Source: Hepsetus odoe (Eukaryota; Chordata; Actinopteri; Characiformes; Hepsetidae). Taken from it: a stretch of 64,000 bases of DNA. Positions 22,014 through 33,800 of the stretch are shown here, in pieces (within the stretch, counting starts at the first letter, position 1; each line of letters starts with the position of its first letter). Made by a program: the position numbers and the translations under genes. The stretch lies in the NCBI GenBank assembly GCA_017165825.1, contig CM029376.1:19666367-19730366 (forward strand), read 5' to 3'. The notes under the pieces are model-generated. The model saw only the letters and a list, made by a program, of their open reading frames with translations, was not told the origin of the DNA and ran no database searches.

Positions 22014-25000
22014 ATCATGTTATAACTATGTTATGTCACAGTACCATGCCATATGCTCAGCTTCTCAGTTAACTTCTCAGTTCTGTCCTTAATGAGAACA
22101 ATTATAACAAATGAGGGCTAAATATTTCCACCTGAGTTCAAAAAATGTCATGTTAAGGTTGAGACTGTGGATCTGGTTTAAAAACACAGACATAGATACA
22201 ATAACAAGGGCTTTTTGAGGGATCCTATTTGGCTCAAAAAGAATTTTTTACAGAAAATGCAGTTAAAGGTTTTGATTGATTTAACTGATTTTTTTTAGAT
22301 ACCCAGAAGTTGCATAAATGGCCCTAGGGGTAAAATCATTGATCACTGAAATCATCTGGCATTAGGTCAATAGCAGAGATCATGTAAGCAATCTGTAAAT
22401 GCATTTGGAATAAAAAACACTTTTAGTTATTTATGAAATTACTGATTTTTGTTTTGCAAAATTCCTCTTTATAATGTTGAAAAGATATAATGCTGTTCTA
22501 ATATAAGACATACACTTTAACATTTTTGCTGAAGTATCATACACATCTGGCCAGCTACTGAAATAAGTAGTTAAGCTACTTTTAGCTAGCTACTCACCAA
22601 CATTGTTGAACAATACACAAATAAAATTGAACGAAATACGTAACAATTGAAATTAGTCTTCTTAAAGGAATAACATTAATGATGACAAAAATATGATCTT
22701 TGTAACATCATTGCTTACATTGTTTTTCAGATTTGTATCAGTTATACTGTGTTTCATGGCCAAGGCATTTTGGTGTTATCAGAGGGGAGATAAGTCGTAA
22801 TATGTACATTACCAATCAGACTTTTCATGACGGTCAAGTGTTAAGGAGTATCTGGTAATACGATTAAGCTAGCAGTTAGAAGTAATGTAGTTGGAAATGA
22901 TGCTTCTGATGCAGGCTATGTGATCTTTGTGGTTCAAATGGTATGGTTCTGATTTCTCTGATAATGAGAAAATGGGTGATGGGGTAATATGGGTAAAAGT
23001 ACATTTCAAAAACAAAGTTAAGAAAAAGCCAGTTAGAAGCTGAAGTGACTAAAGACCTAACCGATTTACAAAAACTATGAACATTACAAGATTTATAAGA
23101 ACTGTTGTAAGAATCCTTCATTCTTACACACTTTCTGACAGCCTGGTTCATCAATCCACTAAAAGACCTATTGAAACTATGAAGTCTATTCTGGCACATT
23201 TAGTTTAAAAAAAAAGCGTGGAACACCAGTTATTAATCTGATCTTCTAGTATCAGTGTAGCTGAAAATCTTCTCTTTTGCCCTGTCTATTATAAAAAGGA
23301 GAGGTTATGTATTCACAAATGCAAAAAATAAATTTGCAACAATTCTTGCTCCTCCAAAAAGCACAGGTGCAATGCACCGAAGCCTTGTTTGTTGTTTGGA
23401 GCAAATGCAATGGAGGGCAAGATTCAGCCCTGAAGCCCCTGAAAAAAGCAAAAAGTGAATAGGCACTGTGTATTACAGCTTTGCAAACAAGGAGGTCGTC
23501 TGTGGACATTAAATCTCTCTACATCTCTGCATCTCTCGTGTGTCCAATGACGAATCCTCTGGTTCACCTTTGTGCTGGGTCTTCAACCTCACGGCTCCTT
23601 TGGGAATGCTGGTCATGTGCGTTTGGAACCCTCTTCCCCTGCACTACAATACAGCACGCCCAAGACCCCTCTCCATTTCCTTGAAGGGCTAAGCGCGTCC
23701 ACTCTGAGGTCAGAAGGGGCAAGCCAAAGTGGATAACAAAGCATTGAAAAGCTTTGCCACTTGAAGATTGCCTGACAGAGCACTGACCGCCCCCATCCAC
23801 AAACCCAAAAGACTCAAAGTGTGCTGTCAGATTTGCCCACCCTCAGATCAAGCCCTGAAGCCTTCTCTTTCTCTCTTTCTCTTTCTGTTGTAGCTGTTTG
23901 GAACACAAAGGAGTCCCTCACTGCAGAGGATGCACTCATTTGTCAGTGTACAGTACGCATTGTAGCAGACATAGCAGTAAATACAAGCAAACAAGTGTCC
24001 ACTTCTGTGGCAGAAAGGAGGAATAAATAAGAAAGCTGACCATTAGGAGTTATGATCTCTGTTTTTGTGCTTCTTCAGGACATTTTTTGATGCATTGCAA
24101 AATCTCCAAATTCACAATGTTTCACTAAAGATTCGAATATAAGAAATGTGATGAATGAAAGAGGATGTTGCATGAAAACCAGGTGAATTTTGGGACTTCA
24201 TGATGCAATGTATCATTTCCTAAATCAAAATATATTTTGATTGTTGTAATTACATTAATATTTTTAGCAAAAAAGTTACATACAACGATCAGAATTGCAC
24301 TGTATTTTTGTTTGTACATTGCTATGTTTATTGATTATATCTCATGCAATAGTGGAATAAAATATAATGTGTTAGATGTAATAAATATGAAAAAGTTAGT
24401 CAGTCCTTAAATGTTTAGTTACTTGAATTTAATTTAATTTAAAAGACACATTCATTCACCATCAACAAAAATCCAATGCACTGTGTATTGTTAATCCTCT
24501 ACATTCAAGGTAAAAGATACTTTGAATGCAGGTACAAAGAAAAAGGTACACAAGACTACAGAATTAGTACCTTGGTTCCCTAAAGTGGGGAGCTGTGAAA
24601 AATGGTTCCTTTATGGACTATAATGTATGGATAAACAACAAAGCTACAGCTTGTGGTGGTATTTTTGACAGTGGTTTGAGTCTGTTAGAAGAGCATGAGC
24701 ATAACAGCATGACCTCTATTACTTCTTTTCTCTTGATGGCTCAAAAAATTATTTTAATACCACACCCCTTGTCTGTAAATGTCACCTGTAGTTGTGACTT
24801 CTGAAAGCCATCGTGTGTGTGTGAGTGTTGAAGGCTCTCAGTGTGTATCCAAGGAAGCTGGGGGGCCGAAGTGTGCCGCTCGATTGCGAAAGGACTCCAC
24901 TGAATGGGCATGCAGGAGATCAATGCAAGCCCCCTGAAATCCCATTAGCTCCCAAAGGCACATGTTGCCTTGGCTCAGACCTTTGCCGACCATCCTGCCC

Positions 25001-26330
25001 AGGGCTACATCTCTTTCTTTGTCCACCTTGTCTTTTTTCTTCAATTTTATCACAGTAGTTCCAGGGGAAAGCTGGAAATCTGAAATAATTGCGAGCCCTG
25101 TGATGCCGGCAGGGGCAGAGCCGGGAGCAGGGGACCCAGGGCAAAAGGCCACACGAAGAAGAGGCAAATGGTGTATGCTCAAATTGGAAAGGCATCTCTG
25201 TTCTCAACAGATGCAAAAGAGGAAAATGAATTAGGATGGAGTATGACTGCACTGAGGGACTTTCTTTGTGCAGTTCATAGGACTTGACATACTATAAGTG
25301 AATGATTGCTTCAATCTTAACACAACTTAAGAGACTTCTTCAAGAGAGACTATGTTCATACTTTTCAGTATTTGTTAGGCTTTCAAATTTGCTCTTAATT
25401 AAATGGAGTTGTATGTTTTTAATCTTATTAAAACTAGGATAAGATGCTACGTACACTCTTCTCTATTCCTTTTCTAGGTTTTCCCCTATTGTCATAATCA
25501 TAATTTATTTGTAAATGACCTCTTCTGTTCCTGTTTTGTTTTGTTTTGTTATGGAGCTACAAATTACCAGAAGCTTTTTATCCATTAAGTACTATTAAGT
25601 AATATTATGAGTGTGGCAATAAAAGAAGGTAGTTTTTTGTGCAAACTGAAAAAATAACCGAAAATAAGCCTATTTTTAAAAGCCATTTGTAATGGAAAGC
25701 TACATAAATCTGATTATTTACCACTATCATTTTAATAGTGTTAGTGCATGACACATCTTTAAACGTTCAGGTCTTGGTGATCCAGCAGCATTTGCCAAAG
25801 TGCATAAAAAAGAGGGTCTTTAATGCTGCTGTCAGTGTGCTAATGCAGAAAGTGACATGTACCTGCGGAGTGACACGTGTGAAGCGCCTCAGCTGTCCCT
25901 TCAACGTGTCCAGTGTGGTGAAGCAGTAGGAGCAGTGATCAATAACTCTGCCAATCAATCCTGCCCTCTCTCTTTCTTATTCATGGCTGAGGAGCCCACT
26001 TCACTCTCCACGTAGTGCTTCTGTTGCAGATTGGGCTTCCTGTGCTCATTATTGTTGGTCCAGAGGAGATCGTTGATCACCCTCTTGGAGGTTTGGAGAG
26101 GGGCTAGCGTCCATCATTAGTCCTGAGGAGATGTCAGTGAGTGCTTTTAGATTGGCTCTTACTATGACTTTGTCAAGAGAATCATTAACACACTGACTGA
26201 TGCTCCAGTGTAACTAGGCCCGACACCTCTCTTTCACAGGCTAATGTGGTCCAGTGCTCCACTGAAGATCTTTGATGGCTCTGAGATTTGGCTGTCTCAG
26301 TTTAACTTAAACAAAGTATACAGTATAACT
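22014..26330. other. non-coding DNA with possible conserved blocks
   Basis: No gene is supported. The left half is AT-rich. Richer unique blocks at about 23330-23970, 24810-25250 and 25940-26240 have overlapping open frames on both strands but no domain, splice structure or family resemblance. They may be regulatory elements of the neurog1 neighbourhood. Confidence 0.35.
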
Positions 26331-26339
26331 ATTAAACAG

Positions 26340-26790
26340 AAGAAACAAAAGAAAAAAAAGAAAAATCCAAATCAAATCAATATTTGGTGTTGCTACCTTT
26401 TGCCTTCAAACCAGCATCAGTTCTTCTAGGTACACTATCACAAAGTCAGGGATTCTTGTAGGATTATAGTCGGTGTATGATCAACCAGTTTTACCAAACA
26501 GGTGCAGATGATCATCAATGTCACACGAAGGTTGAAACACAGTCATGTCATTTCAATAAGAAAACCTACCAGCTGAGTTCCTTCAAAAATTGTGTGCAAA
26601 TGTACCTAGAAGAATTGATGCTGTTTTGAAAGGGTGGTCACACCAAATATTGATTTGGTTGCTTTCTCTTTTGTTTCATTCACTGCATTTTGTTGATTGA
26701 TGGGAATTAAATGATTAACACTTCCATTTTGAAAGCATTCTTTGTTTACAGCATTTTTTCACACCTGCCTAAAACTTTTGCACAGTACTA
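26340..26790. mobile_element. palindromic Tc1-derived foldback element, copy 2 (one end lost)
   Basis: The internal arm TCAATATTTGGTGTTGC near 26379 faces its complement CACCAAATATTGATTTGG near 26642. The right terminal repeat CACACCTGCCTAAAACTTTTGCACAGTACT ends at 26790. The left terminal repeat is missing; the copy begins in an A-rich stretch near 26340. With its right flank it is the inverted partner of copy 1. Confidence 0.8.
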
Positions 26791-26960
26791 TATATATATG
26801 TATATGTCATGTCTTATAGTTGCAACCACAATATTTATTGGGTCTGAATAATAGTAATTTAATAGTGCCTAAGGTATGAGCTCCAGCAAATCAGTCAAGG
26901 TGTCATTTAATCAGTCAATTAAAGAATGTAAGCCCAATTTAGAAAAGATGACTTTGTGTG
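26791..26960. repeat. right arm flank of the inverted duplication (partner at 17072-17265)
   Basis: The sequence after the element end, from CATGTCTTATAGTTGCAACC through TGTCATTTAATCAGTCAATT to about 26960, is the reverse complement of the DNA left of copy 1. Identity is high near the element and weaker beyond 26935. Confidence 0.8.
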
Positions 26961-26997
26961 CTTCATGGTGTAGGCATGGCTAGGCATGGTGTAGGCC

Positions 26998-27067
26998 ATT
27001 TTTGAAAGCATTCTTTGTTTACAGCATTTTTTCACACCTGCCTAAAACCTTTGCACAGTACTGTATA
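26998..27067. mobile_element. solo terminal repeat of the foldback family
   Basis: A 70-bp fragment (GAAAGCATTCTTTGTTTACA, then the CACACCTGCCTAAAACC end, finishing CACAGTACTGTA) repeats the right end of copy 2, about 270 bp downstream and in the same orientation. The rest of the element is absent. Confidence 0.8.
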
Positions 27068-27447
27068 TAATTTGAATTAATTGAATGAAAATGACTCTTC
27101 TTGAATGGTGGTTTGCTTTGTGAATTGCATTCTACTTTGATTGATTCATTTCAATATATTTAGTCCTAAAACCTTTCTGGACCCATTGATTCATTATGAT
27201 GAAAACACATAATTAATTTATCCTACATCTGTATGAATGAAAAGGATCATTTTCTTTTGGTTTCTTCTTTTGGTTTGGAATCAAACAACACAGTCTTGTT
27301 CAATGACAAAAGTAAATAGATTGATGACAGTCTGGCTGTGTTTTTGGGATGAATAAACTGGAGCCTTAGTCCAAACTAGAGGAATCATGAAAAAATAAAT
27401 TTCTAATCAGTTCTGCAATGTCAAACTAATTCTTATGTTTCACTTAT

Positions 27448-28105
27448 CAAAAGGGATTAGATGGAAGAGTAGTAAGGCCAGGTGTACTGAAGGTGGGTTT
27501 AAATTGTTTTACCATGGTGTGAATGGAAGGAGGAATGGGGTAGTTGTTATCCTGAAGGAAGAGCATGTCAAAAGCGTTTTGGAGGTGAAGAGAATGTCAG
27601 ATAGACTGATGAGTTTGAAGCTGGAAGTTGTAGATTTTGCGAAATGGCTGTAGTTAATACTTATTTTAAGAAGAGGGATGAGCACAGGGAGACATGTAAG
27701 AGTGGAGGAAGATGCACACAGGTGGATTATATCCTTTGCAGGAGGGTCAGTCTGAAGGACACTGAACAATGCAAAGTAGTGACAGGGGAGAGCATAGCTA
27801 AACAGCATAGGATGGAGGTGAGTAGGATGACCTTGGAGATCAAGAAGAGGAGGAAAGTGAAGGCAGATTTAAGGATCAAATGGTGGAAGCTGAAGAAGCA
27901 AGGTGGAATTCAGGCAGAGTTGAGACGTGCACTTCGAAGAGGAGTCGTATGCTATAAGGGTTGGAGACAGTGACACTAATGAAAAGACAGGTAACAGAGC
28001 TGCAGGTGTCAGAGTTAAAGATGCTGAAATTTTTGCTGGGAGGGATGAAAGAGGAAAGTATAATAAGAGGAAATTAGTATAATAGAGGAACAGCAACCCA
28101 GCCAC
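27448..28105 (+). mobile_element. LINE fragment 1, endonuclease region with internal deletion
   Basis: The translation resembles the AP-endonuclease region of RTE-like fish non-LTR elements (the family often annotated as CFDP2-like). Segments include GFKLFYHGVNGRRNGVVV, then MAVVNTYFKKRDEH, then SGGRCTQVDYILCRR and RMEVSRMTLEIKKRRK. Relative to the second copy, the part with the GADFNGHVGEG catalytic loop is missing, deleted near 27630. Several stops follow, so it is inactive. The class is known from family knowledge; the exact clade is uncertain. Confidence 0.8.
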
Positions 28106-28127
28106 TAGGGATGCACATTCCAGTGTA

Positions 28128-29462
28128 TTTCTTTGTGCCAGTTCCAAGCCCGGATATATGGTCAACAAAAGTGGAAAACAAAACAGATTTCCATACCGAA
28201 TCAGTCGAGGATCGGGTTAACAACAACCGCCACCAGTGCTGTTAGCCTACAGGGTGCTGGTGGAAATTGGGCTACTGTTGGTCAAAGGAGAAGAAGAAGA
28301 GGAGGAAGGCATGTCCGGAGGAAGGAGGAGAGAAAGAAGTGGAGAAGTATAAGTGAGGGTAAAAACATTGGATGCTGGCAGCATGACTGGTAAAGGGAGA
28401 GAATTAGCTGATATGATGGAGAGAAGGATGGTTGATATTTTGTGTGTGCAAGAGACTAGATGGAAGGGTAGTAAGGCCAGGTGTTTTGCAGAAGGGTTGA
28501 AATTGTTTTACCAAGGTGTGGATGGAAGGAGGAATGGGGAGGTGTTAGCCTGAATGAAGAGTATGTGGAGAGTGTTTTGGAAGTGAAGAGGTTGTCAGAT
28601 TGGGTGATGAGTTTGAAGCTGGAAGTTGAATGGGGTGATAATGAATGTTGTTAGTACTTATGCCCTACAAGTTGGTTGTGAGATGGAAGAGAAAGAAGAA
28701 TTCTGGAGTGAGTTAGATGAAGTGATAGAGAGTGTACCCAGGGAAGAGAGAGTGGTGATTGGTGCAGATTTTAATGGTCATGTTGGTGAAGGGAACGAAG
28801 GTGATAAGGATGTGATTGGTAGATATGATATCAAGGAAAGGAATGCTGAAGGTCGGATGGTTGTACATTTTGTGAAAAGGATGGAAATGGCTGTAGTTAA
28901 TACTTATTTTAAGAAGAGGGAGGAACACAGGGTGATGTATAAGAGTGGAGGAAGATGCTAACAGGTGGATTATGTCCTTTGCAGGAGGGTCAGTCTGATG
29001 GAGAGTGGAGACTGCGAAGTAGTGACATGGGAGAGTGTAGCTAAAGAGCATAGGATGATGGTCTGTAGGATGACCTTGGAGGTCAAGAAGATGAGGAAAG
29101 TGAGGGCAGATGGATGATGTGAGGATAGTGAACCAGGAAGTGCAGCGGATTAGAAAGGTGGAAGTAAGAGCAGCGATTAAGAAGATGAAGAATGTTGGAC
29201 CGGATGAAATACTGGTGGAAGCATGGAGATGTTTAGGGGAGATTGCAATTGAGTTTCTGACCAGATTGTTTAACACAATCTTGGAAAGGGAGAGGATGCC
29301 TGAGGAGTGGAGATGAAGTGTACTCGTACCAATTTTCAAGAAAAAGGGTGATACAAAGAGCTGTAATAACTGTAGAGGGATAAAGTTTATCAGACACAGC
29401 CTGAAGTTATGGGAAAAAGTAGTGGAAGCTAGGTTAAGAAAGGTGTGCACAGTCTGAGCAGA
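28128..29462 (+). mobile_element. LINE fragment 2, 5' part through start of reverse transcriptase
   Basis: This copy lies directly downstream in the same orientation. It holds the 5' region, the endonuclease start (VDILCVQETRWKGSKAR near 28430-28480) and the catalytic segment IGADFNGHVGEG near 28770. It then reads MEMAVVNTYFKKREEH, and after a deletion near 29110 the RT fingers region (KKMKNVGPDEILVEAW) and IFKKKGDTKSCNNCRGIKF near 29335-29390. It stops near 29462, before the RT catalytic motif. Frameshifts and stops make it inactive. Confidence 0.82.
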
Positions 29463-29469
29463 CCTACCA

Positions 29470-30685
29470 TAACAATTCATATGTCAACTTCTAAATTTAT
29501 ATTTTAATATCAATGCAGTCTTATACTTTATAAAGATGCAATCTTATCATGAATAATCTTATTTTATAATCTCATTTGTTAACAAGATGCTTGCTTCATT
29601 TTTATATAAGTTGCATGGTAAACATCTGCCCTTACCTAAATTTTCTGCATGTATCCCTCGCAAAATTTTACTGATTCTGGGCAGATGTTTAATGTTGCTG
29701 CACCGTGAGGTAGTAAAGCTTAATGTGTCTCTATTAAATATTTGTTTCTTATAGTCTGTAATATACTCTTGAAGGACCTGCCAATACTAAATATTAAGGA
29801 AGCCATTTTTCTTTGTCCTCTGTCAGTAATTCTGCCCCATAATTTTATCCTTTGTGCCTGAAACAATGATGCTCATTAACTTCTTACATCTATAAATCAT
29901 CAGTTACACATCCCCTTACTTAAGATATTAAATGTATCCCCTTACTTGAAGAACATGCCATAAACATTTATTCAAGAGGGCTTAACAGAGAAAAGAGGAC
30001 AAAGACTGAGTCAGACTAACGAGCTTCTTTTCTTTTGCTGGAACAATCGTGAACTTTGGTCACAGGCAAGGTTTATTGCATGAACTTCTGAACCCATTAT
30101 TTTGACCACTGTGTAAACACAAACTAGATGCAATTCTAACTCCCTGGAGACAGTTGGTTATATCATGTCAGAACAAAAGAAATTTATTTTTTGGACTGAA
30201 ATGGAGTGATGCACTACATATGTCAATGCTCCAAACGACCTTAATTAGCATACAGTGTTGAAATCACATTAACCTTGCTCCTAATGATGCAGTGAAAGCT
30301 AAAGTCATTTGTAAACTTATGTTAACTGAAAAATAAAAAAAATATATTGTATGCAAAACATTTGGACACCCTGTTAAAATAGCATTTCCTTTACAAAATA
30401 AAATAAATAGTAATAAAAAAATGACTAATTTACATTTTTACACATTTTAATGCTCAAATGTTGTAAATCCTCTAATTTAACCAGTTTGGAAAGTAAAAAT
30501 ACAGATTATAATGAGACCTGGGCAGAGGCACATCTTATGTTTAATGTTTTATTTAAGTTATTAAGGTAACAGAACATTACTATATTAATACTACAGAATA
30601 ATACTAAATTTAATTAAGTGCATTAAAGATGATTGCTAGGAATTTGCTTATTTTCCTGATGTACATTGTTGAAACCATTTGTGAC
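29470..30685. other. AT-rich non-coding DNA
   Basis: I see no gene and no complete repeat. A short stretch near 30350 (TATGCAAAACATTTGGACACC) resembles the end of Tc1-type elements, but no second end was found. Confidence 0.35.
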
Positions 30686-30689
30686 CATT

Positions 30690-30893
30690 TGTCATTGTGA
30701 GCACACAGTGAACCACAAAAAAAATGTATCCTGTGCACCCATAAACACTGCATGCAGCAGTGGGCAACCAGTGATGGGGATGGTACCTTGCTCAAGGGTA
30801 CCTCAGGGCAACCTACTGGTTGAGGATTTGAACCCATGACCTTCCAATCCCAGGGCTTAGTTCCTAATTGCTAGACCACTGCTCCTCACTGTT
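30690..30893 (-). mobile_element. tRNA-derived SINE, copy A
   Basis: Read on the minus strand it starts with a tRNA-like head: box A-like TGGTCTAGCAATTAGG and box B GGTTCAAATCC. The body has GGTTGCCCTGAGGTACCC, and the tail ends CACAATGACAAATGGTCAC. The body and tail match the copies at 39.9, 51.1 and 54.5 kb. Box B is a perfect pol III consensus in this copy. Confidence 0.8.
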
Positions 30894-30899
30894 TTGTGG

Positions 30900-33800
30900 G
30901 AGTAGGAATCCAATTTGATAATAAATAATTCTGCCTTTATAGCTTTATACCTTTATAAGAGAAGAAGTATTCACTTTGTATTGTACATCAGTTATTCTAA
31001 CTTAACAACCCTCTTTATATCTAGGTTTTTCAAAAATGTACTTTCCTTGCTAAATGACAATGACATAAACTTACTATAAACGTGGCATGGCAAGTGAAAT
31101 GTAATACTGAACAAAATCTGTCATCATAACAGTTTCAAAAATTTTACAGTACTAATAATTACTGGTGATTGCAATGACAGATCCAATAATGACTGATAAT
31201 CACAATGAATGTCATGATGACTGATGAGAATTTGCATATAAAATGTCATATGTGACATAAGCTGTTTTAACATCTAGTTCTTGAGTTGAATATTTTTCTG
31301 TATTTTGGGCGCTACCAATGAAAGCTATACTTGCACAAGAACCCTGCCGCGAGGCTAAATCAAGAAACAAGCAGAGAGGGCAGCTTGAAAATCTGATTTC
31401 TCCTGCGAAACTTGAGCTGCAGGCATAGGTCCACAATGCTTGGCCTTGTTAGGAGAGAACCGCAAAGGTGCCACCTTCTAGCCACTCCATTGTCTGTTTG
31501 GCGAAGGAAAGGATTATGTGTTGGTGTTTTAAAAAGCTGGGGAACATGCACACCCCTTCTTTTTTTCTAGAATGCCTCAATGGCTGCCATACAACTGGAT
31601 CTTGCTTTTCTTCCTGCGCTGGGGAGCAGTGGGCTTTACCCATCAGGTTGCTCTAGTCACCTGGAGTCTATGCCACCCAGCAGGACATGCTTTCATCTTT
31701 TGTTGTGGAGCAGGGAATGGGCGGTATTTTTGCCATGCAGCTGGTTTAGGCGGCCCATTCCCAAACCTCGCCTCCACCCCATGCAGCCACACCACCCCCC
31801 AAATCTGACCAGCACACAACTCAGCAAACAGTCCTCTTGCAGTTACCATGCTTGGGATTGATGGAAATTTTAAACACACATATTTTGGCATATATCAGTG
31901 AACCCCACTGTCATGTAGCCTACAGGCTAAAATGCTAAAATGCAGCCATGTGGTTCTGGCACTGCCTTATAAGAAGGGCTTGATTTTCATTGGGTAGCTG
32001 TTTAAACAATTTTTTGTAAATAAGTACATCTTAAGTATTAAGCATCTGTTCATTTAAAGGTTCTAAAATTACGTTAACTTGCTACAACCCACCTTTTGAA
32101 CAAGAATACTCGTTTACCAGGTACTGTAATAATAACTGTAAGTGCATTTTGTTGCATGCACCTTCAGGATATATATGTATGCTTTATATGCTTGTTTTTT
32201 TAAATACAGCAAATAATTATTTTACCCAAAAAAATATTTTTAATAGTAAATAAGTAGGTATACTTGAGTAAATGCATTCCTTACCATTTTTGATCACAAT
32301 GAAACAAATTTATACTTAATTAGCATTTAATTTAAAGCATATTGTTTGGAAGTATTTTATTTAGGCAAAAGTTGGGCTTCATTACGTTCAAAATATTTCA
32401 ATAAATGCTAACATAATGGCGCATTAAACAAACGTGTTTCTTATTGTCAAATTACCAAACCTTAGTGTAGTCATCTTTCACACTTGCTTAAGCAACTGCT
32501 TAGGCCAATGAAAGTCAAGAGAAATTCTGAATTTACACACCGAGTGGTGCAAGTGTCTGGGCATTGGCTCTATCATCAGAAGGTCTTGAGTATGGTCCCC
32601 TACCATGCCAATTAATGGCTGGCACACGTTAGTCTATACGTTTCCAGCTTGGTAGCATGTGATAGGTGGAGCTACTGAATGGGAGCATCTTACTCTAAAT
32701 TTAAGATTTTTAAAATAACTTTTATTGGATGTGCAATATGCTTAATTAAGCATTTAACTAAAACTGCACAAAATGTGCTTTCTCATAGGTGTATATCCAA
32801 GCTAATAACCATTTTTATTTGTGTAGACTTATCTATGCACTAAAATATGGAAGTGCAGTCAGTTAAAGACGCCAGTGAAAGTAACTATAGAGATAAAGTA
32901 ACTGAAATTTCCCAAACAAAACTTCAACCAGTACCTCTGAGATGCCGCTCTTTCTGGGGGCAAGCAGTATTGGGTGCAGAGTGGTGGACTCTTTTTATTG
33001 AATAAGTGGAGTGCCTTTGTGCTTTTGAACTGGAGATAGCCTGTCAGGCTCTTAATCACTGCCTCTCCGAGGTAACCAGTGTTCTGAGGCTGGGGATAAA
33101 GAAGCCGCAGCCTATTCAAGGAGCTGTTGATCTAGACCTCATTGTGCTCACCACTATGGCTTGGGCAAGCAAGGTAAACAAATGGCAAACAAAAGGCGGT
33201 GCTTCACAGCAAAGCGGGCTCCGTGGGGGGTTCACATCCTGAGACGAGGCCAGGCTCTCAGACCCCCACGACAATTGTGCCAGTGTCTCACCTATGCAGA
33301 GTGTGTGTGTCCCATCAAGTCACTTGCCAGACTGATGCAAACTCAGAGGGACTCCAGCAGAGGGCTTGGAACAATTAGCGCCTTGATCACATGTTAACGA
33401 TTCCCAGTAGAGCATCAACTGATAAACAGCTCCTGATGATTTTCTCATAATCTTATGAGATCAGAATTGGGAGAAGTAGCTTGTTTAGATTGCATTTTTG
33501 TTTTTTGCATTTTTTGATTATTAATGCTTTAGAATGATAACTAAAAGAGAAGGAAACATTTCCTTCTTTTTAAGAGATTGCTTGTATAAAGAACCAGTTT
33601 ATTTCCTGAAAGAACCTTTCGGTAGATTTCAACAGTTTTTCTCAATAAGATGTAGGACTCAAAAAAAAAAAAACATTGAAAAAAAACATCCATTGAAAGA
33701 CTTTTTAGAACCAATGATGGCTTTTCTGTGGCATCACACAGAAAAAGCTTTTGAGCGTTTTAATTTAAAAAGTGAACATGTTCATTTAATGTGGATCATC

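Noticed and set aside
21688..22072. Long Phe, Leu, Ser or Arg homopolymer proteins
   Set aside because: They are translations of the TTC/GAA microsatellite in different frames.
28713..29480. 255-residue minus-strand open frame
   Set aside because: It is antisense to the LINE fragment, whose plus-strand translation matches known endonuclease/RT sequence.
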